Of a stretch of 64,000 bases of DNA, positions 8,107 through 18,300 are shown piece after piece. The stretch lies in the NCBI RefSeq assembly GCF_003363155.1, contig NZ_QRBE01000007.1, positions 173,423 through 237,422 of the forward strand. The letters are read 5' to 3'. Numbering within the stretch: the stretch's first letter is position 1; every line of letters begins with the position of its first letter. The translations under genes and the position numbers were made by a program. A model generated the notes under the pieces. That model did no database searches. It had not been told where the DNA came from and saw only the letters and a list, made by a program, of their open reading frames with translations. This DNA comes from Dyella monticola. GTDB taxonomy: Bacteria > Pseudomonadota > Gammaproteobacteria > Xanthomonadales > Rhodanobacteraceae.

Positions 8107-9711
8107 ATGACCGAGATCTCCGCCAACGTCACCCATCCCTCTGCGCAAAGCGCTCGGCGTCCGCTTTCATTGTCGGACGCCAAAATGCTGCTCTTTGGGC
8201 TGGGCTTGGCGACGGCGGTTGAGTTCTACACCTTTGATGGCGTGAACTTGGTCTTGCCGGATATGGCCGGGTCTTTCGGCATCTCACGTGATCAGGCCAG
8301 TTGGATTCTCACGACTTACAGTTCGACGATGTTCTTCGGGGTGCCGTTGTCCATTTGGTTGGCTGCGCATTTGCGCCATCGCCGCTACATCATTGGTTCC
8401 GTCGTCCTGTTTGCGATCGCCTCCGTTGGGAGCTCATTGAGCTCGACGTTCGAAACCCTGTTGTTTTGGCGCGCCATCGAAGGCTTCGCGGGTTCAGGGC
8501 TCACCATGTGGTGGCGAGCTAGCATTTATATGCTGGTAGATCGCCAGCATCGAAGCGCCTCACTCATGCGTGTGTCGGTGATGCTTTACCTGGCCACGAC
8601 GGTCGGGCTGCTTTATGCCGGTTTTATAACCGACCACGTCTCGTGGCGTCTGATTTTCCTTCCGAACGTGCTTTTTGCCATTGCTGCGATTGTGGTTTTG
8701 CGACGCCATTACCCAGACGTGCCGCCCTCGTCGGATTCGCGCGTGGTCAATGTCGATAAGTTGGGCATCACTCTCATTGGCATTGCGGTTATTGCGTTGC
8801 AGGTGATGTTGAGCCGTGGCGAGATCGATGGTTGGTTTGAATCGCCCGCCATCCATTGGTTGGCGTGGATCGCGGTGGTCGCACTCTTGCTTTTCATCTG
8901 TTGGGAGACCAGTGAGCACAATCGGCATCCGCTCTTGCGTTTGCATCTGATCCGCACGCGTCCGGTGCTCTCGGCGACATTCTTGGGAATTTTTGCAGGC
9001 ACCATTTTGTCGGGTAGTTTGTATGCACTGCCCGAATACCTTCGCGGGGTGGATCCCAACCGATTGAGCGCGAGCGATGCCGGTCGCCTCATGTGTGTCT
9101 ACGCACTCACGGCGGCTGCGATCCGACCGTTTGTCGTCACCGGAATTGCCAAGTTCGGCCAACGAAAAACGATCGCGTTTGCGTTCACCATGCTGGTGCT
9201 GTCAATGCTGGTGTTTGCACGTCTGATCACTTCGGGCACGCCGGAGATTTACTACGCGGTTCCCTTGGTGATGTATGCCTTTTGTCTGGCCCCGATGTTA
9301 TCGAGCATTGGCAGCGGCACGGTGGGCAAGGTTGAGGCGGAAAGTCAGCTCGATGCCGTGTCCATCTACATGACGTTCCGCCAGCTTGGCACGTCGTTGG
9401 GTGTAACCGTGGTGTCTATCGTGCTTCATCAACGCGAGACGCTGCATTCATCACGGCTCTATGAGCACCTTCATGCCACGCATGGGCCTTTGGTGGCGTG
9501 GGTGGATCGTGTTGCGGGGCAAATCATTGGGCGAGGTGGCACGTCGCCGATTGACGCCAAGGCGATGGCCGTGAAGATATTAAGCGAAGTCGGTGCAACG
9601 CAAGCGTCCACACTTGCCTACGCCGACGTGTTTTATTTCATGGCGGCCATTGGTGTGGCCGCGTTGTGCGTGGTGCCTCTGATGCCACCCTCTCCGGTAG
9701 CGAAGAAATGA
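8107..9711 (+). CDS. DHA2-family MFS drug/multidrug efflux transporter
   Basis: A 534-residue protein with about 14 predicted membrane spans, the number typical of the DHA2 (EmrB-type) drug:proton antiporters. The first spans contain DGVNLVLPDMAGSFGISRDQASWILTTY-like sequence, the usual motif D1 region, followed by PLSIWLAAHLRHRR (motif A-like). It exports a substrate from cytoplasm or membrane through the HlyD adaptor and outer-membrane factor encoded beside it. Its stop overlaps the adaptor start by 4 bp (ATGA), so production is probably coupled. Substrate unknown; the operon suggests it exports a toxic aromatic or amide compound, or a product of the hydrolases. Confidence 0.9.
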   Translation: MTEISANVTHPSAQSARRPLSLSDAKMLLFGLGLATAVEFYTFDGVNLVLPDMAGSFGISRDQASWILTTYSSTMFFGVPLSIWLAAHLRHRRYIIGSVVLFAIASVGSSLSSTFETLLFWRAIEGFAGSGLTMWWRASIYMLVDRQHRSASLMRVSVMLYLATTVGLLYAGFITDHVSWRLIFLPNVLFAIAAIVVLRRHYPDVPPSSDSRVVNVDKLGITLIGIAVIALQVMLSRGEIDGWFESPAIHWLAWIAVVALLLFICWETSEHNRHPLLRLHLIRTRPVLSATFLGIFAGTILSGSLYALPEYLRGVDPNRLSASDAGRLMCVYALTAAAIRPFVVTGIAKFGQRKTIAFAFTMLVLSMLVFARLITSGTPEIYYAVPLVMYAFCLAPMLSSIGSGTVGKVEAESQLDAVSIYMTFRQLGTSLGVTVVSIVLHQRETLHSSRLYEHLHATHGPLVAWVDRVAGQIIGRGGTSPIDAKAMAVKILSEVGATQASTLAYADVFYFMAAIGVAALCVVPLMPPSPVAKK

Positions 9712-10814
9712 GCGATCAAGTCAATCCGCCTGCGGGTCAGCCTACGGCACCTCAGGCGCCCAAGCCCGCACCAGTATCCGCATCCCCTTCGATCACGAAG
9801 CGCCAGGGCATCTTCGTGCTGATCATCGTTCTGCTCATCATCGCGCTCTGTATTTACATTCCCCGGATTTTTATCGTGTCAACGGATGATGCTTACGTTG
9901 AGGCCGACACGGTGACGGTGGTTCCCAAGGTGCCCGCCTATGTCACCGCACTGCACGTCAGCGACAACACGGCTTTTTTAAAGGGGCAGCTGCTTGTGGA
10001 GCTGGATCCGCGCGACTACCAAGTCGCCGTCTACAACGCAGCGGCCGATTTGGCGTCCGCCAGGGCGTTCAAATTGAATTTGGCAGCGCAGATCGGCGAA
10101 CAGCACCATCAGGTGGCGGCAGCTCAGGCGGCGCTGGATGGCGACCACGCAACACTGACGTTTGCGAATGAGCAATTGATTCGATACCGCGCCCTCTCGC
10201 AAAGCGGTTCGGATACGAAGGAGCGGCTGCAGCTGGCTACCTCAGACGTTGGGCAGCGGCGTGCAACGGTGGAACACGACACCGCCGCACTCGCCGCGGC
10301 TAAGGCGCACGTCACAGTCTTGGAGAGCCAAGTGGTTCAGGCGGATGCCGCCATCGCGGCCAAGCAGGCCGCGTTGGATCAAGCACGGCTCAATCTCTCC
10401 TACACGCGCATCTACGCGACTGCAGATGGCACGGTCGCCAATCGCAGCGTGCAAGTCGGCAATTATGTGCAGCCGGGTCAGAGTCTTTTTTCGGCGGTGC
10501 CCAGGGAAGTCTTTGTCATCGCCAACGTCAAGGAGACGCAGCTTGGGCGCATTCGGCCCGGACAAGCTGCCGTCGTTCGCGTTGATGCGTTGCCGGGGGT
10601 CGTGTTCCATGGACATGTGGATAGCATCCAGCGTGGCACGGGTTCGAACTTCGCGTTGCTGCCTCCTGAAAATGCAACCGGCAATTTCGTGAAGGTTGTG
10701 CAGCGCGTTCCAGTCAAGATTGTGCTAAACCCGGCTCGTGGAATCGCAGCACTGTCGCCAGGGATGTCGGTGATCGCACGTGTGGTCGTTCACAAGCCAC
10801 CTTTCGGACAGTAA
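9708..10814 (+). CDS. HlyD/EmrA-type membrane fusion protein
   Basis: A 368-residue protein started at the ATG at 9708, which overlaps the MFS stop; upstream codons in this frame lie inside the MFS gene. It has a short Pro/Ala-rich cytoplasmic N-terminus and one membrane helix (about residues 30-52). The lipoyl/barrel-sandwich half-motif STDDAYVEADTVTVVPKVPAYV is typical of EmrA. A long helical hairpin spans ~residues 100-215, then the second lipoyl half YTRIYATADGTVANRSVQVGNYV and a beta-barrel end. It joins the inner-membrane MFS pump to the outer-membrane factor encoded at 5963-7411. All three tripartite parts are thus present in one locus. Confidence 0.92.
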   Translation: MSDQVNPPAGQPTAPQAPKPAPVSASPSITKRQGIFVLIIVLLIIALCIYIPRIFIVSTDDAYVEADTVTVVPKVPAYVTALHVSDNTAFLKGQLLVELDPRDYQVAVYNAAADLASARAFKLNLAAQIGEQHHQVAAAQAALDGDHATLTFANEQLIRYRALSQSGSDTKERLQLATSDVGQRRATVEHDTAALAAAKAHVTVLESQVVQADAAIAAKQAALDQARLNLSYTRIYATADGTVANRSVQVGNYVQPGQSLFSAVPREVFVIANVKETQLGRIRPGQAAVVRVDALPGVVFHGHVDSIQRGTGSNFALLPPENATGNFVKVVQRVPVKIVLNPARGIAALSPGMSVIARVVVHKPPFGQ

Positions 10815-10898
10815 GCGATCGTTAACTAATCACACAGAAACAGGGCGTCTCGGCGTGAAGCGATTGAAGGCTACGTCGTATCAGTAGCCCAGGGGGCG

Positions 10899-11678
10899 TT
10901 AACGCGCGTTGACCAATACCCACTGCAAGATGGCTTGCGCAATCTCCTCGCTGCCTTTTTCGGCAATGAGCCAGTGGCTGCGATTCTCAAACTCCAAGAT
11001 GTCTGTGCGGCTGGGTGCGCGCTTATGTTTGCCATACATCGCCCGCACCATGGACGGCGTGCTGGTTTTGTCTTTCGTTGCAGCAATCAGCAAGAGTGGC
11101 GGGCGTGCAGGATTTTTGAATTTAACGCCATTGCCAATCCCCAAAGCCGCTTGGAAGTAAATGCGACCGGGTGCAGGAACGATGTGCTGATCGTAAGCCG
11201 GTCGCATCTGTGGCTCTGGCAACGTATTGGCAAACGTCGTCGCGAAGCTCTTAAACGACATCGTGAGGATGCGCGTCCATCCCAGCCAAGCACTGAGCAC
11301 GGGAAGGGCAGAACGGATTGCGGTGAGGCTGGGAAGCACTCCGCGCGGAGGGCCCGCATCTACCGCAACGCCTGCCGCGCCTAAGCCTCGATCCAGCAGC
11401 ATTTGGACAATCAGTCCCCCAAAAGAGTGACCGATCAGGATGGGGGGTTCTGGTAACTTGCGAATGATCTGATCGTAGTGATCAACCAATGCTTTGATCG
11501 TCAGTTTGGCGGCACGCGGGTCTGGATTGCGGCGCAATTCCGCGACGGATTTATCCATGAATGGCCATGGTGGAACGATCACCTCAGTCTGGCCGTTTTG
11601 CTCGAAATAGGTGCGAAAGGCAGACCAGCTCGCGGTCGTGACCCATGCGCCATGGATCAACAGGATCGGCTTAGGCAT
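10899..11678 (-). CDS. Alpha/beta-hydrolase fold protein
   Basis: A 259-residue protein with the alpha/beta-hydrolase plan. The first strand PILLIHGAW carries the oxyanion-hole HG (residues ~5-12). The nucleophile elbow GHSFGG has Ser85, the acid is probably in AATKDKTS (Asp ~215), and the catalytic His is in ENRSHWLI (residue ~238). There is no signal peptide. Such proteins are esterases, lactonases, haloalkane dehalogenases or C-C hydrolases. It is convergent with the pump operon (84 bp between) and divergent from the AraC regulator (57 bp), so that regulator may control it. Substrate unknown. Confidence 0.82.
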   Translation of the reverse strand: MPKPILLIHGAWVTTASWSAFRTYFEQNGQTEVIVPPWPFMDKSVAELRRNPDPRAAKLTIKALVDHYDQIIRKLPEPPILIGHSFGGLIVQMLLDRGLGAAGVAVDAGPPRGVLPSLTAIRSALPVLSAWLGWTRILTMSFKSFATTFANTLPEPQMRPAYDQHIVPAPGRIYFQAALGIGNGVKFKNPARPPLLLIAATKDKTSTPSMVRAMYGKHKRAPSRTDILEFENRSHWLIAEKGSEEIAQAILQWVLVNAR

Positions 11679-11735
11679 TGCAACTGCTCCACGTTGAGAT
11701 TGACTTCATCGTATTGAGACGCCTCCAGAGTTCGT

Positions 11736-12716
11736 ATGACGGAAAAACGCGATTTCTTTGCAGATACACCGGTGCCGCTTGATCAGGCCCACGATCCGTT
11801 TGCGATTGACAACGATCCGTTTTCGGATGTGCTGGAACTGATCCGTATTCGTGGCAACACGGTCTTTACGTGTGCGTTGTCGGCGCCTTTCTCCGTGAGC
11901 TTCCCCCAGGGGCGTCACTACCTGCACATCATTCGAAGCGGTGCCGTCACGATTAGCGCAAGTGGTGGTCATACACCGGTCCACGCCGAACAAGGCGACT
12001 TGGTCATGCTGCGTGGAAATGGCCACACTGTCTCGGACGGTTCAGGCGTGCGGTCCGTGCATGTCATGGACCTTGCGCGTGAGCACTACGATCGCGAGCG
12101 TCTGACCCTGGGTCAGGGTGACGTGACTTGGATGTGTGGTGATTTTGGATTTGACGGCGTGCTCGCATCCCGATTGCTGTCGGTGCTCCCGCCCGTGACC
12201 GTCGTGAAAGGGTTGCGAGATCGACCGTTTGAGTGGCTAGAACTCAGTTGTCATTTCATCCTGGACGAAGCGCTTCATCCTCGTCCTGGCGGGGCGGCCA
12301 TGATTTCACGGCTCTTGGATGTGATCTTCGTGCAGTTTTTGCGCACGTGGGCTGCAGATGGCGAAGTTGGACGCGGATGGTTATCCAGCGCGCTGGATCC
12401 CCGTATTGGTCATGTCATGGCCGCGATGCATGCCGCACCTGAAAAACCGTGGAGCGTTGTGGAGTTGGCCGAGCGCGCCAATCTTTCGCGCTCGGCCTTT
12501 TCAGAGCGATTCTTGCGCGTCGTTGGACAGACCCCGCTGAATTACCTGGGCACATGGCGGATGGATCGTGCCGCTGAATTCTTGCGTTACGGACGCGCAT
12601 CAGTCGGAGAAATTGCCGAGCGCGTGGGCTACGCATCCGAAGCGGCGTTCAGTCGTGCATTCAAAGGACGCTACGGCGTGTCTCCGACGCAGTGGCGAAA
12701 AATTGGGTCGCCCTAA
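11736..12716 (+). CDS. AraC-family transcriptional regulator with cupin-like N-terminus
   Basis: A 326-residue protein. The N-terminal half (residues ~20-190) is a cupin-like sensor domain (Cupin_6-type; HYLHIIRSGAVTI, EQGDLVMLRGNGHTVSD). The C-terminal 90 residues are a standard double helix-turn-helix (VVELAERANLSRSAFSERF and VGEIAERVGYASEAAFSRAF, ending GVSPTQWRK). AraC proteins with this architecture commonly activate nearby detoxification or catabolic genes on sensing a small molecule. Here the targets may be the divergent hydrolase at 10899-11678 and the pump and catabolic operon upstream; this is inference. The stop overlaps the convergent CoA-transferase by 4 bp. Confidence 0.9.
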   Translation: MTEKRDFFADTPVPLDQAHDPFAIDNDPFSDVLELIRIRGNTVFTCALSAPFSVSFPQGRHYLHIIRSGAVTISASGGHTPVHAEQGDLVMLRGNGHTVSDGSGVRSVHVMDLAREHYDRERLTLGQGDVTWMCGDFGFDGVLASRLLSVLPPVTVVKGLRDRPFEWLELSCHFILDEALHPRPGGAAMISRLLDVIFVQFLRTWAADGEVGRGWLSSALDPRIGHVMAAMHAAPEKPWSVVELAERANLSRSAFSERFLRVVGQTPLNYLGTWRMDRAAEFLRYGRASVGEIAERVGYASEAAFSRAFKGRYGVSPTQWRKIGSP

Positions 12717-15028
12717 TTGCGCACTGCGTGATGCTCCAGATGCATCCAGTCTGTTTCACCCACCGCACCCTCTGCCTTCATGCGATGGATATCGCGTTGG
12801 CTATACCCCAATTTCGCCAGGATGGTCTCTGCGTCCGCTCCCGGTCGGCCTGGCTTGAAGGGTGCAGGTAACGGTGCGCCGTCAAATTGGAACCACGTGG
12901 GCACCAGCAACGTTGTCTGTAAACCTTGCCTCGTGGTGGAACGAAATCGAATCGTCGCACTGGGCTTTGCCAGAAATATCGTCCGCAATTCAGCGATGGA
13001 TCGCACGGGCACGGCGCGGGCGCCACTGTATTTTGCAAACGCGATGGCTTCTTGCACATTTAATTCGTTGGTGTCGGGAATAGCCCCTTCATCGACTTCG
13101 ATGAAGACCCACCCATCACGCACTTGTCGGAGGGTCGCTCGATCATGCGGGCCGGTCGCCCTCGGTCCCGTTGCAGAAGGTGCTGGCGGTTGCCATTGAA
13201 AAGGCATCTGGATCAGCGCTGCGCCGGCGGCCAACGACGTCTCGGCCCAATCCCCGCGTTGTTCGCCACGTCGCTCGCGCGCTTGCAATGCGGCCAATGC
13301 AGCGAACGCGCCCAAATAACCGGTGAGGTAATCCACGCACGATGCGATGCCATGAAGCAGTGGCAAGTTGGAGGTGCCAAATCGGCTCATGATTCCGGTG
13401 ATGGCTTGCAGTAGCGGGTCGTAACCGGGGCGATCATCCCATTCGCTGGGTTGCTCACCTTTGAACGCACTGATTTGCACCACCACCGCACGTGGGTTAA
13501 GCGAAGCCACGACCTCACGCGTCAGTCCTAAGCGCCGAACACCTTCGTCGGTTTCATTCATCACCACGATGTCTGCGCAGGTGATCAGTTGGTGGAGCAC
13601 TTCGCGTCCGGATGGCGTCTTTGCATCCAACAAAATGCTGTCCTTGCCTTGATTTGCTTCGGCGCCCCAGCCCACCGTAACGACGGGTTGATGGTCGGGG
13701 CGCGTGGTGTCCACCTTCGTGACGCGCGCACCTAATTCGGCGAGGAGACGTCCACATGCTGGACCCGCGATGACATTGGCAAGGTCCAGCACGGCATAGC
13801 CGTCCAATGGCTTGCCGATCCCCACCAGTTCAAGCGCGCTTCGCTCAAGACGGCTATTAAAGTAGGGTGCAACGTCCGTTCGGTTGGGCGCGTTCAAGGG
13901 TGGGTAGGGGCGTGCAGAATCGAGAAACACCGAGCGCCCAATTTGAGGCGCAGTGAGATGGAGGGGTGTGGTCACCAACGCACTCGCGCGCGCCCAGTCC
14001 GATGCCATCCATTCCGAAAACGTGTTGACGGTTCCGAAAGGAACATGCGCCTTCGCAAAGGCGCATTCCCAATCGTCAGCGGTTCGCGTCGCGAACGTTT
14101 CGGTCATCCATTGTGCTAACTGCACATTCAAATCGTTTCGGATGGCTTGTGGCAACGCCAGGTTGTGATCGGCGTATTCGACGTTTGACGGGTCATAAGG
14201 CGTGACATTGAGGAAGCCAGCGTCTTCGGCACGATCTTCGAGGTTCAACACGGCCAGCATGGCCTGAGCCAGGCGTCGATTGACCGTCGTGACGGGCATG
14301 ACCAACTTGCCGTCGGAGGTCCGATAACAACCTGCGGTTGGGTTGAGTTCGTTGAGCAACCGAAGCATGCCATCTTCGGTTTTTCGCGCATCGGGAAGCG
14401 CGGCAATGATCTCTGGAGGGAGGCCCAATAGTTGGGGTGGCACCAAGTGGGATTTGAGACCATCGAGCTTCATGGCCAACACACCAATGGCCGAAAGCCC
14501 TGCTGCCAGACGAGGGACAACGATCGCGGTGCCCACCCCCGCTTTCTGTCGGTGAACCAGCGCTGCAGAAACCGCACAAGCGCCAAGCACAGCGGCATAA
14601 ATCGAGCACAAGGGAAGAGGCGTGTAGGTGACAACGGGGCCCAAAAGTCGGCTGGTAATGCCCAGGTCGGTATAAAAACCAAGCAATGCATTCAGAAGGT
14701 CATCGCTGGCGTTGTCTGGCACATCAATGTCGTGTTCGCCGGGTGCGACGGCCGTGAACCCCAGCGTAATTTGATTGAGATGAAGCGACGGAAGTCGATC
14801 TCCATCGATGATGACGATATCGGCATCGACCAATTTTTCAAGCGCTGCGACTGGCAACAATGTCTTGCCACGATCTAAGTATTCATCGATGCCTTCGTGT
14901 GCATTTGCGGGATAGTCGGAGGCGTAGACCTCCGCACCTTGGTCGGCGAGGAGAAGCCCTGCAAGGCGACCGGCGAGGGTGGTGCTTTGCTGTTGCACGC
15001 GCAAATGCGCGAAAGGAGATTGACTCAT
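12713..15028 (-). CDS. Two-domain CaiB/BaiF-type (family III) CoA-transferase
   Basis: A 771-residue protein from the ATG at 15028; an open stretch upstream adds 17 residues without family character. It holds two tandem family III CoA-transferase domains, residues ~5-370 and ~385-765, about double the usual ~400. Both halves begin with the family opening in which the CoA-binding RLLAELGARVTKVD type motif appears; the second is the more canonical (YAVLDLANVIAGPACGRLLAELGARV). The first is degenerate (TTLAGRLAGLLLADQGAEVY). Such enzymes move CoA between carboxylic acids during carnitine, bile acid or aromatic acid breakdown. Fused double-domain forms are known. It is a single-gene unit, convergent with araC. 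Confidence 0.85.
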   Translation of the reverse strand: MSQSPFAHLRVQQQSTTLAGRLAGLLLADQGAEVYASDYPANAHEGIDEYLDRGKTLLPVAALEKLVDADIVIIDGDRLPSLHLNQITLGFTAVAPGEHDIDVPDNASDDLLNALLGFYTDLGITSRLLGPVVTYTPLPLCSIYAAVLGACAVSAALVHRQKAGVGTAIVVPRLAAGLSAIGVLAMKLDGLKSHLVPPQLLGLPPEIIAALPDARKTEDGMLRLLNELNPTAGCYRTSDGKLVMPVTTVNRRLAQAMLAVLNLEDRAEDAGFLNVTPYDPSNVEYADHNLALPQAIRNDLNVQLAQWMTETFATRTADDWECAFAKAHVPFGTVNTFSEWMASDWARASALVTTPLHLTAPQIGRSVFLDSARPYPPLNAPNRTDVAPYFNSRLERSALELVGIGKPLDGYAVLDLANVIAGPACGRLLAELGARVTKVDTTRPDHQPVVTVGWGAEANQGKDSILLDAKTPSGREVLHQLITCADIVVMNETDEGVRRLGLTREVVASLNPRAVVVQISAFKGEQPSEWDDRPGYDPLLQAITGIMSRFGTSNLPLLHGIASCVDYLTGYLGAFAALAALQARERRGEQRGDWAETSLAAGAALIQMPFQWQPPAPSATGPRATGPHDRATLRQVRDGWVFIEVDEGAIPDTNELNVQEAIAFAKYSGARAVPVRSIAELRTIFLAKPSATIRFRSTTRQGLQTTLLVPTWFQFDGAPLPAPFKPGRPGADAETILAKLGYSQRDIHRMKAEGAVGETDWMHLEHHAVRN

Positions 15029-15303
15029 GGGAGCTCTGCGAAGGGATCGTCCTGATACGATTTCAGCGTATCGTCCCAATCAGCCGGCTCCCATGCTCAG
15101 GACGCCTGAAAAGTTTGCAGATCCGCCGGCCTGCGGTGTGGGCTTACAGGGGTATCCAGTACATCGCCGTTAACGGGTTCATGCCACTTTTTAGGGCCTT
15201 GAACGCCGAAAAACTGGCCCAAAACGGCCATGACAGCGGCTGGATTGGCGTAAACTTTTACCGCTGTCTGGCGCTGTATAACCCGTGGGTTTTGGAGCCG
15301 ATC

Positions 15304-18300
15304 ATGCCGGTGAGATGGAACAGGGTATCCGGCAGTATCTCCAGGCTCCGCGCGATCGTCGCGTGGTTCATCGCTTTCCTATTTGTAGGCCTTGGACAAC
15401 CCCGTTCTATACAGGCACAAGCTCACGCTCCAGCCGCAGCCAGTGCGACGGCACCGGCGCTTGCTTCTTCCAGTAGCGACGTAAAACTGCTGACATCGCC
15501 TCCTTCTTTGCAGTTCCGGTATTCGCTTTACACGGTGCAGGCACCTGCAAAAGACCCCAATGCCTCGCTGTTTAACGTCGACATTTCTCAGTTCTATCCC
15601 ACAACGTGGACATTTCGGGATGGCGCGCCCAAAACCTTCGTCACGGCGATGGCGCAGACCACCGATGGGTTTATTTGGATGGGCACCATTGACGGTCTGA
15701 TCCGTTTCGACGGTGCGAACTTTGATAATCACTACACGCAAGCGCTTCGAACGCCGGGTGTCTCTGCGTTATTTGCGGACACTACGGGTGATCTATGGAT
15801 CGCGTTGGACTTCGGTGGGGTCAGCCGTCTTCATCAGGATCACATCGACTACTTCGATACGCGAAATCTTGAACCCAGCGCGTTTTTTTCCATCGCACGT
15901 GGGCCAGATAACCAGTTGTATGCAGCGGGGCCTCACACCCTTCTGGTTCTGTCGGGAGATCATTGGAAGAAGGTGGGTTCGAGTGCGGGTTACGACGGTT
16001 CGCCTCCTGGGTGGATGGGAATGCGAAACGGCGCGCTATGGGTCACCACCGAACATGGCGCATTTGCTATGCATCCCTCGACGTCGCGCTTTGTGCCCGC
16101 CAATCGGGATGAAGCCTTGTCCATCCCGTTTAGCCTTCCCTTTGGCGAAGGGTTGCCATTAGGTCCGGATTATTCCGATTCGCCCACGCTGACGGACTCC
16201 TCCGGCGCACTTTGGTTTGAAGATCCCGGTAAAGGGTTTGGTCGAATTCGATGGATCGACACGCCAAGTGGGCGAGCGCCCACCCGAGAGTTGCTGCCCG
16301 TTTATACGGACGTCTCCTTCGGACTCTTCCAATTTTTGGTGGATCGCGAAAACAACATTTGGGCAACGGCGTCGAACGGACTGATCAAGTTGAGCCGCAC
16401 GAAGTTCACGTCACTTCCGACCGTGGGAGATCCTCATTGGCCCGTCTTGGAACCTAATCGTGCAGGCGGTATGTGGATTGGGAGCGTCGAACATGGGCTC
16501 ACGTTGGCGAATCCGAGCGTCACAACGGTTCACTCTCCCACATCGTCCATCTTCTGTATGCACGACGACGGATCGACCTTGTGGATGGTGGGCAAAGATT
16601 CTGTCTACGGTGTGGCGGGCGAGCGCGTGACGACCTGGCCGCTTCCCACCGGAGGCGAGCCCTTGGGGATCAACTGTCAAGGCATCACGGGTGATGCAGC
16701 ATCCGGAATTTGGGTGTCGCTTGCGCGTGTGGGTCTTTTTGAATACCAGAACGGAAATTGGGTGGCCGACGGTGGACGTCACGACTTACCCAATGGCCCT
16801 GCGATACGTTTGCTTGAGGATGAGCAGCATCGTCTTTGGTTGACGTATCCGGATAACCGCGTTGCAGTGCTTGAAAACAATAAGGCCAAACAATTCGGCG
16901 CGAAGGATGGTCTGGCCGTCGGTAACCCGATGGCCTTGTTCGTCGTAGGCTCTCGGGTTTGGGCCGCGGGTGATAAAGGGGCCGCGTTTTTGCAACAGGG
17001 CCGCTTTTACATGCTCCACGGTAAGGACGGGGAGGACTTTGGAAGTATTTCTGGTGTTGTCGAAACACCAAGCGGCGAAGTTTGGTTGAATTCGCAGAAA
17101 GGGGTGTATCGCATCGATGCGTCCGATATAGCTCGTGTCAGCGAGCATCCCGATTACGCGGTTCCCTTTGAGCGGTTTGACGAAGAGGACGGTGTGAAGC
17201 GAGGACTACCAGCGACGCTTCGTCCCACACTTACGTTGGCGCAGAGCCATGATGGCCGGATCTGGGTGGCAACGCTGTTTGGTGTCGCGTGGATTGACCC
17301 CAAGCATATTCGGCGCGATCAATTTCCACCTTACGCGACAGTCCAAGCGCTGCAAGTGGGCGATACTCGATATCTAGCGAGTTCGGCCATCTCGCTTCCC
17401 AAGTTGACCCGAAGCTTGAGCATTGATTACACCGCAACCGCCATGACCCGACCAGATCGCGTGCATTTTCGCTATCAGCTCAAGGGGGTCGATAAGGGCT
17501 GGCAAGATGCAGGCAACCGGCGCTCGGCGTTCTACACCAACCTGGGGCCCGGTGATTATCTCTTCGAAGTGATGGCGATCAACGAAGACGGTGTGTCGAG
17601 TGTGCAACCTGCCACATTATCGTTTTCCATTGCTCCCGCTTTCTTTCAGACGCTAGCGTTTCGGCTCGCGTGCATCCTCGTGGCGTTGGTCGCAGCGACG
17701 CTATGGGTTCTCGCCTACGTGCGCCGATCCAACGACCGGGTTCGGATGCGCATTCAAGCACGTCATCAGGAACGAGAGCGCATCGCGCGCGATCTCCATG
17801 ACACGTTGCTTCAAGGGGTGCATGGGTTGATTCTTCGCGTTCACGCTGCAGCCTCTCAATTACCAACGGAGCATCCGGTCTCCATCTCGATTGAAAACGC
17901 GCTTGAGCGTGGTGAGGAGATTTTGGTCGAAGGCCGTCAACGATTGCGTGATTTGCGATTGGGCGTGGAAGTTTCCAGCGCACTCGTTAACCGAATTAGA
18001 GAATTTGCCGAGCAATGTGCGCTTGACTATCCAGCGAAGTTCGGCGTCAGCAGTAACGATGGCGATCAAATCATTGAACCGGTGGTGGGTGAGGAAGCAT
18101 TTTTAATTGCCCGTGAAGCGCTGCTCAATGCATTCAAACATGCGCACGCGAACGACATTCGCGTCAAGGTGGATCACGGCATGAAAGGGCTGTCCATCTG
18201 TGTGCAGGACAATGGGCAGGGATTTAAAGCCGATGCCAAGCATTCATCGCAGATCGCCAATCGATGGGGAGTGGTAGGCATGCACGAACGCGCATCGTCC

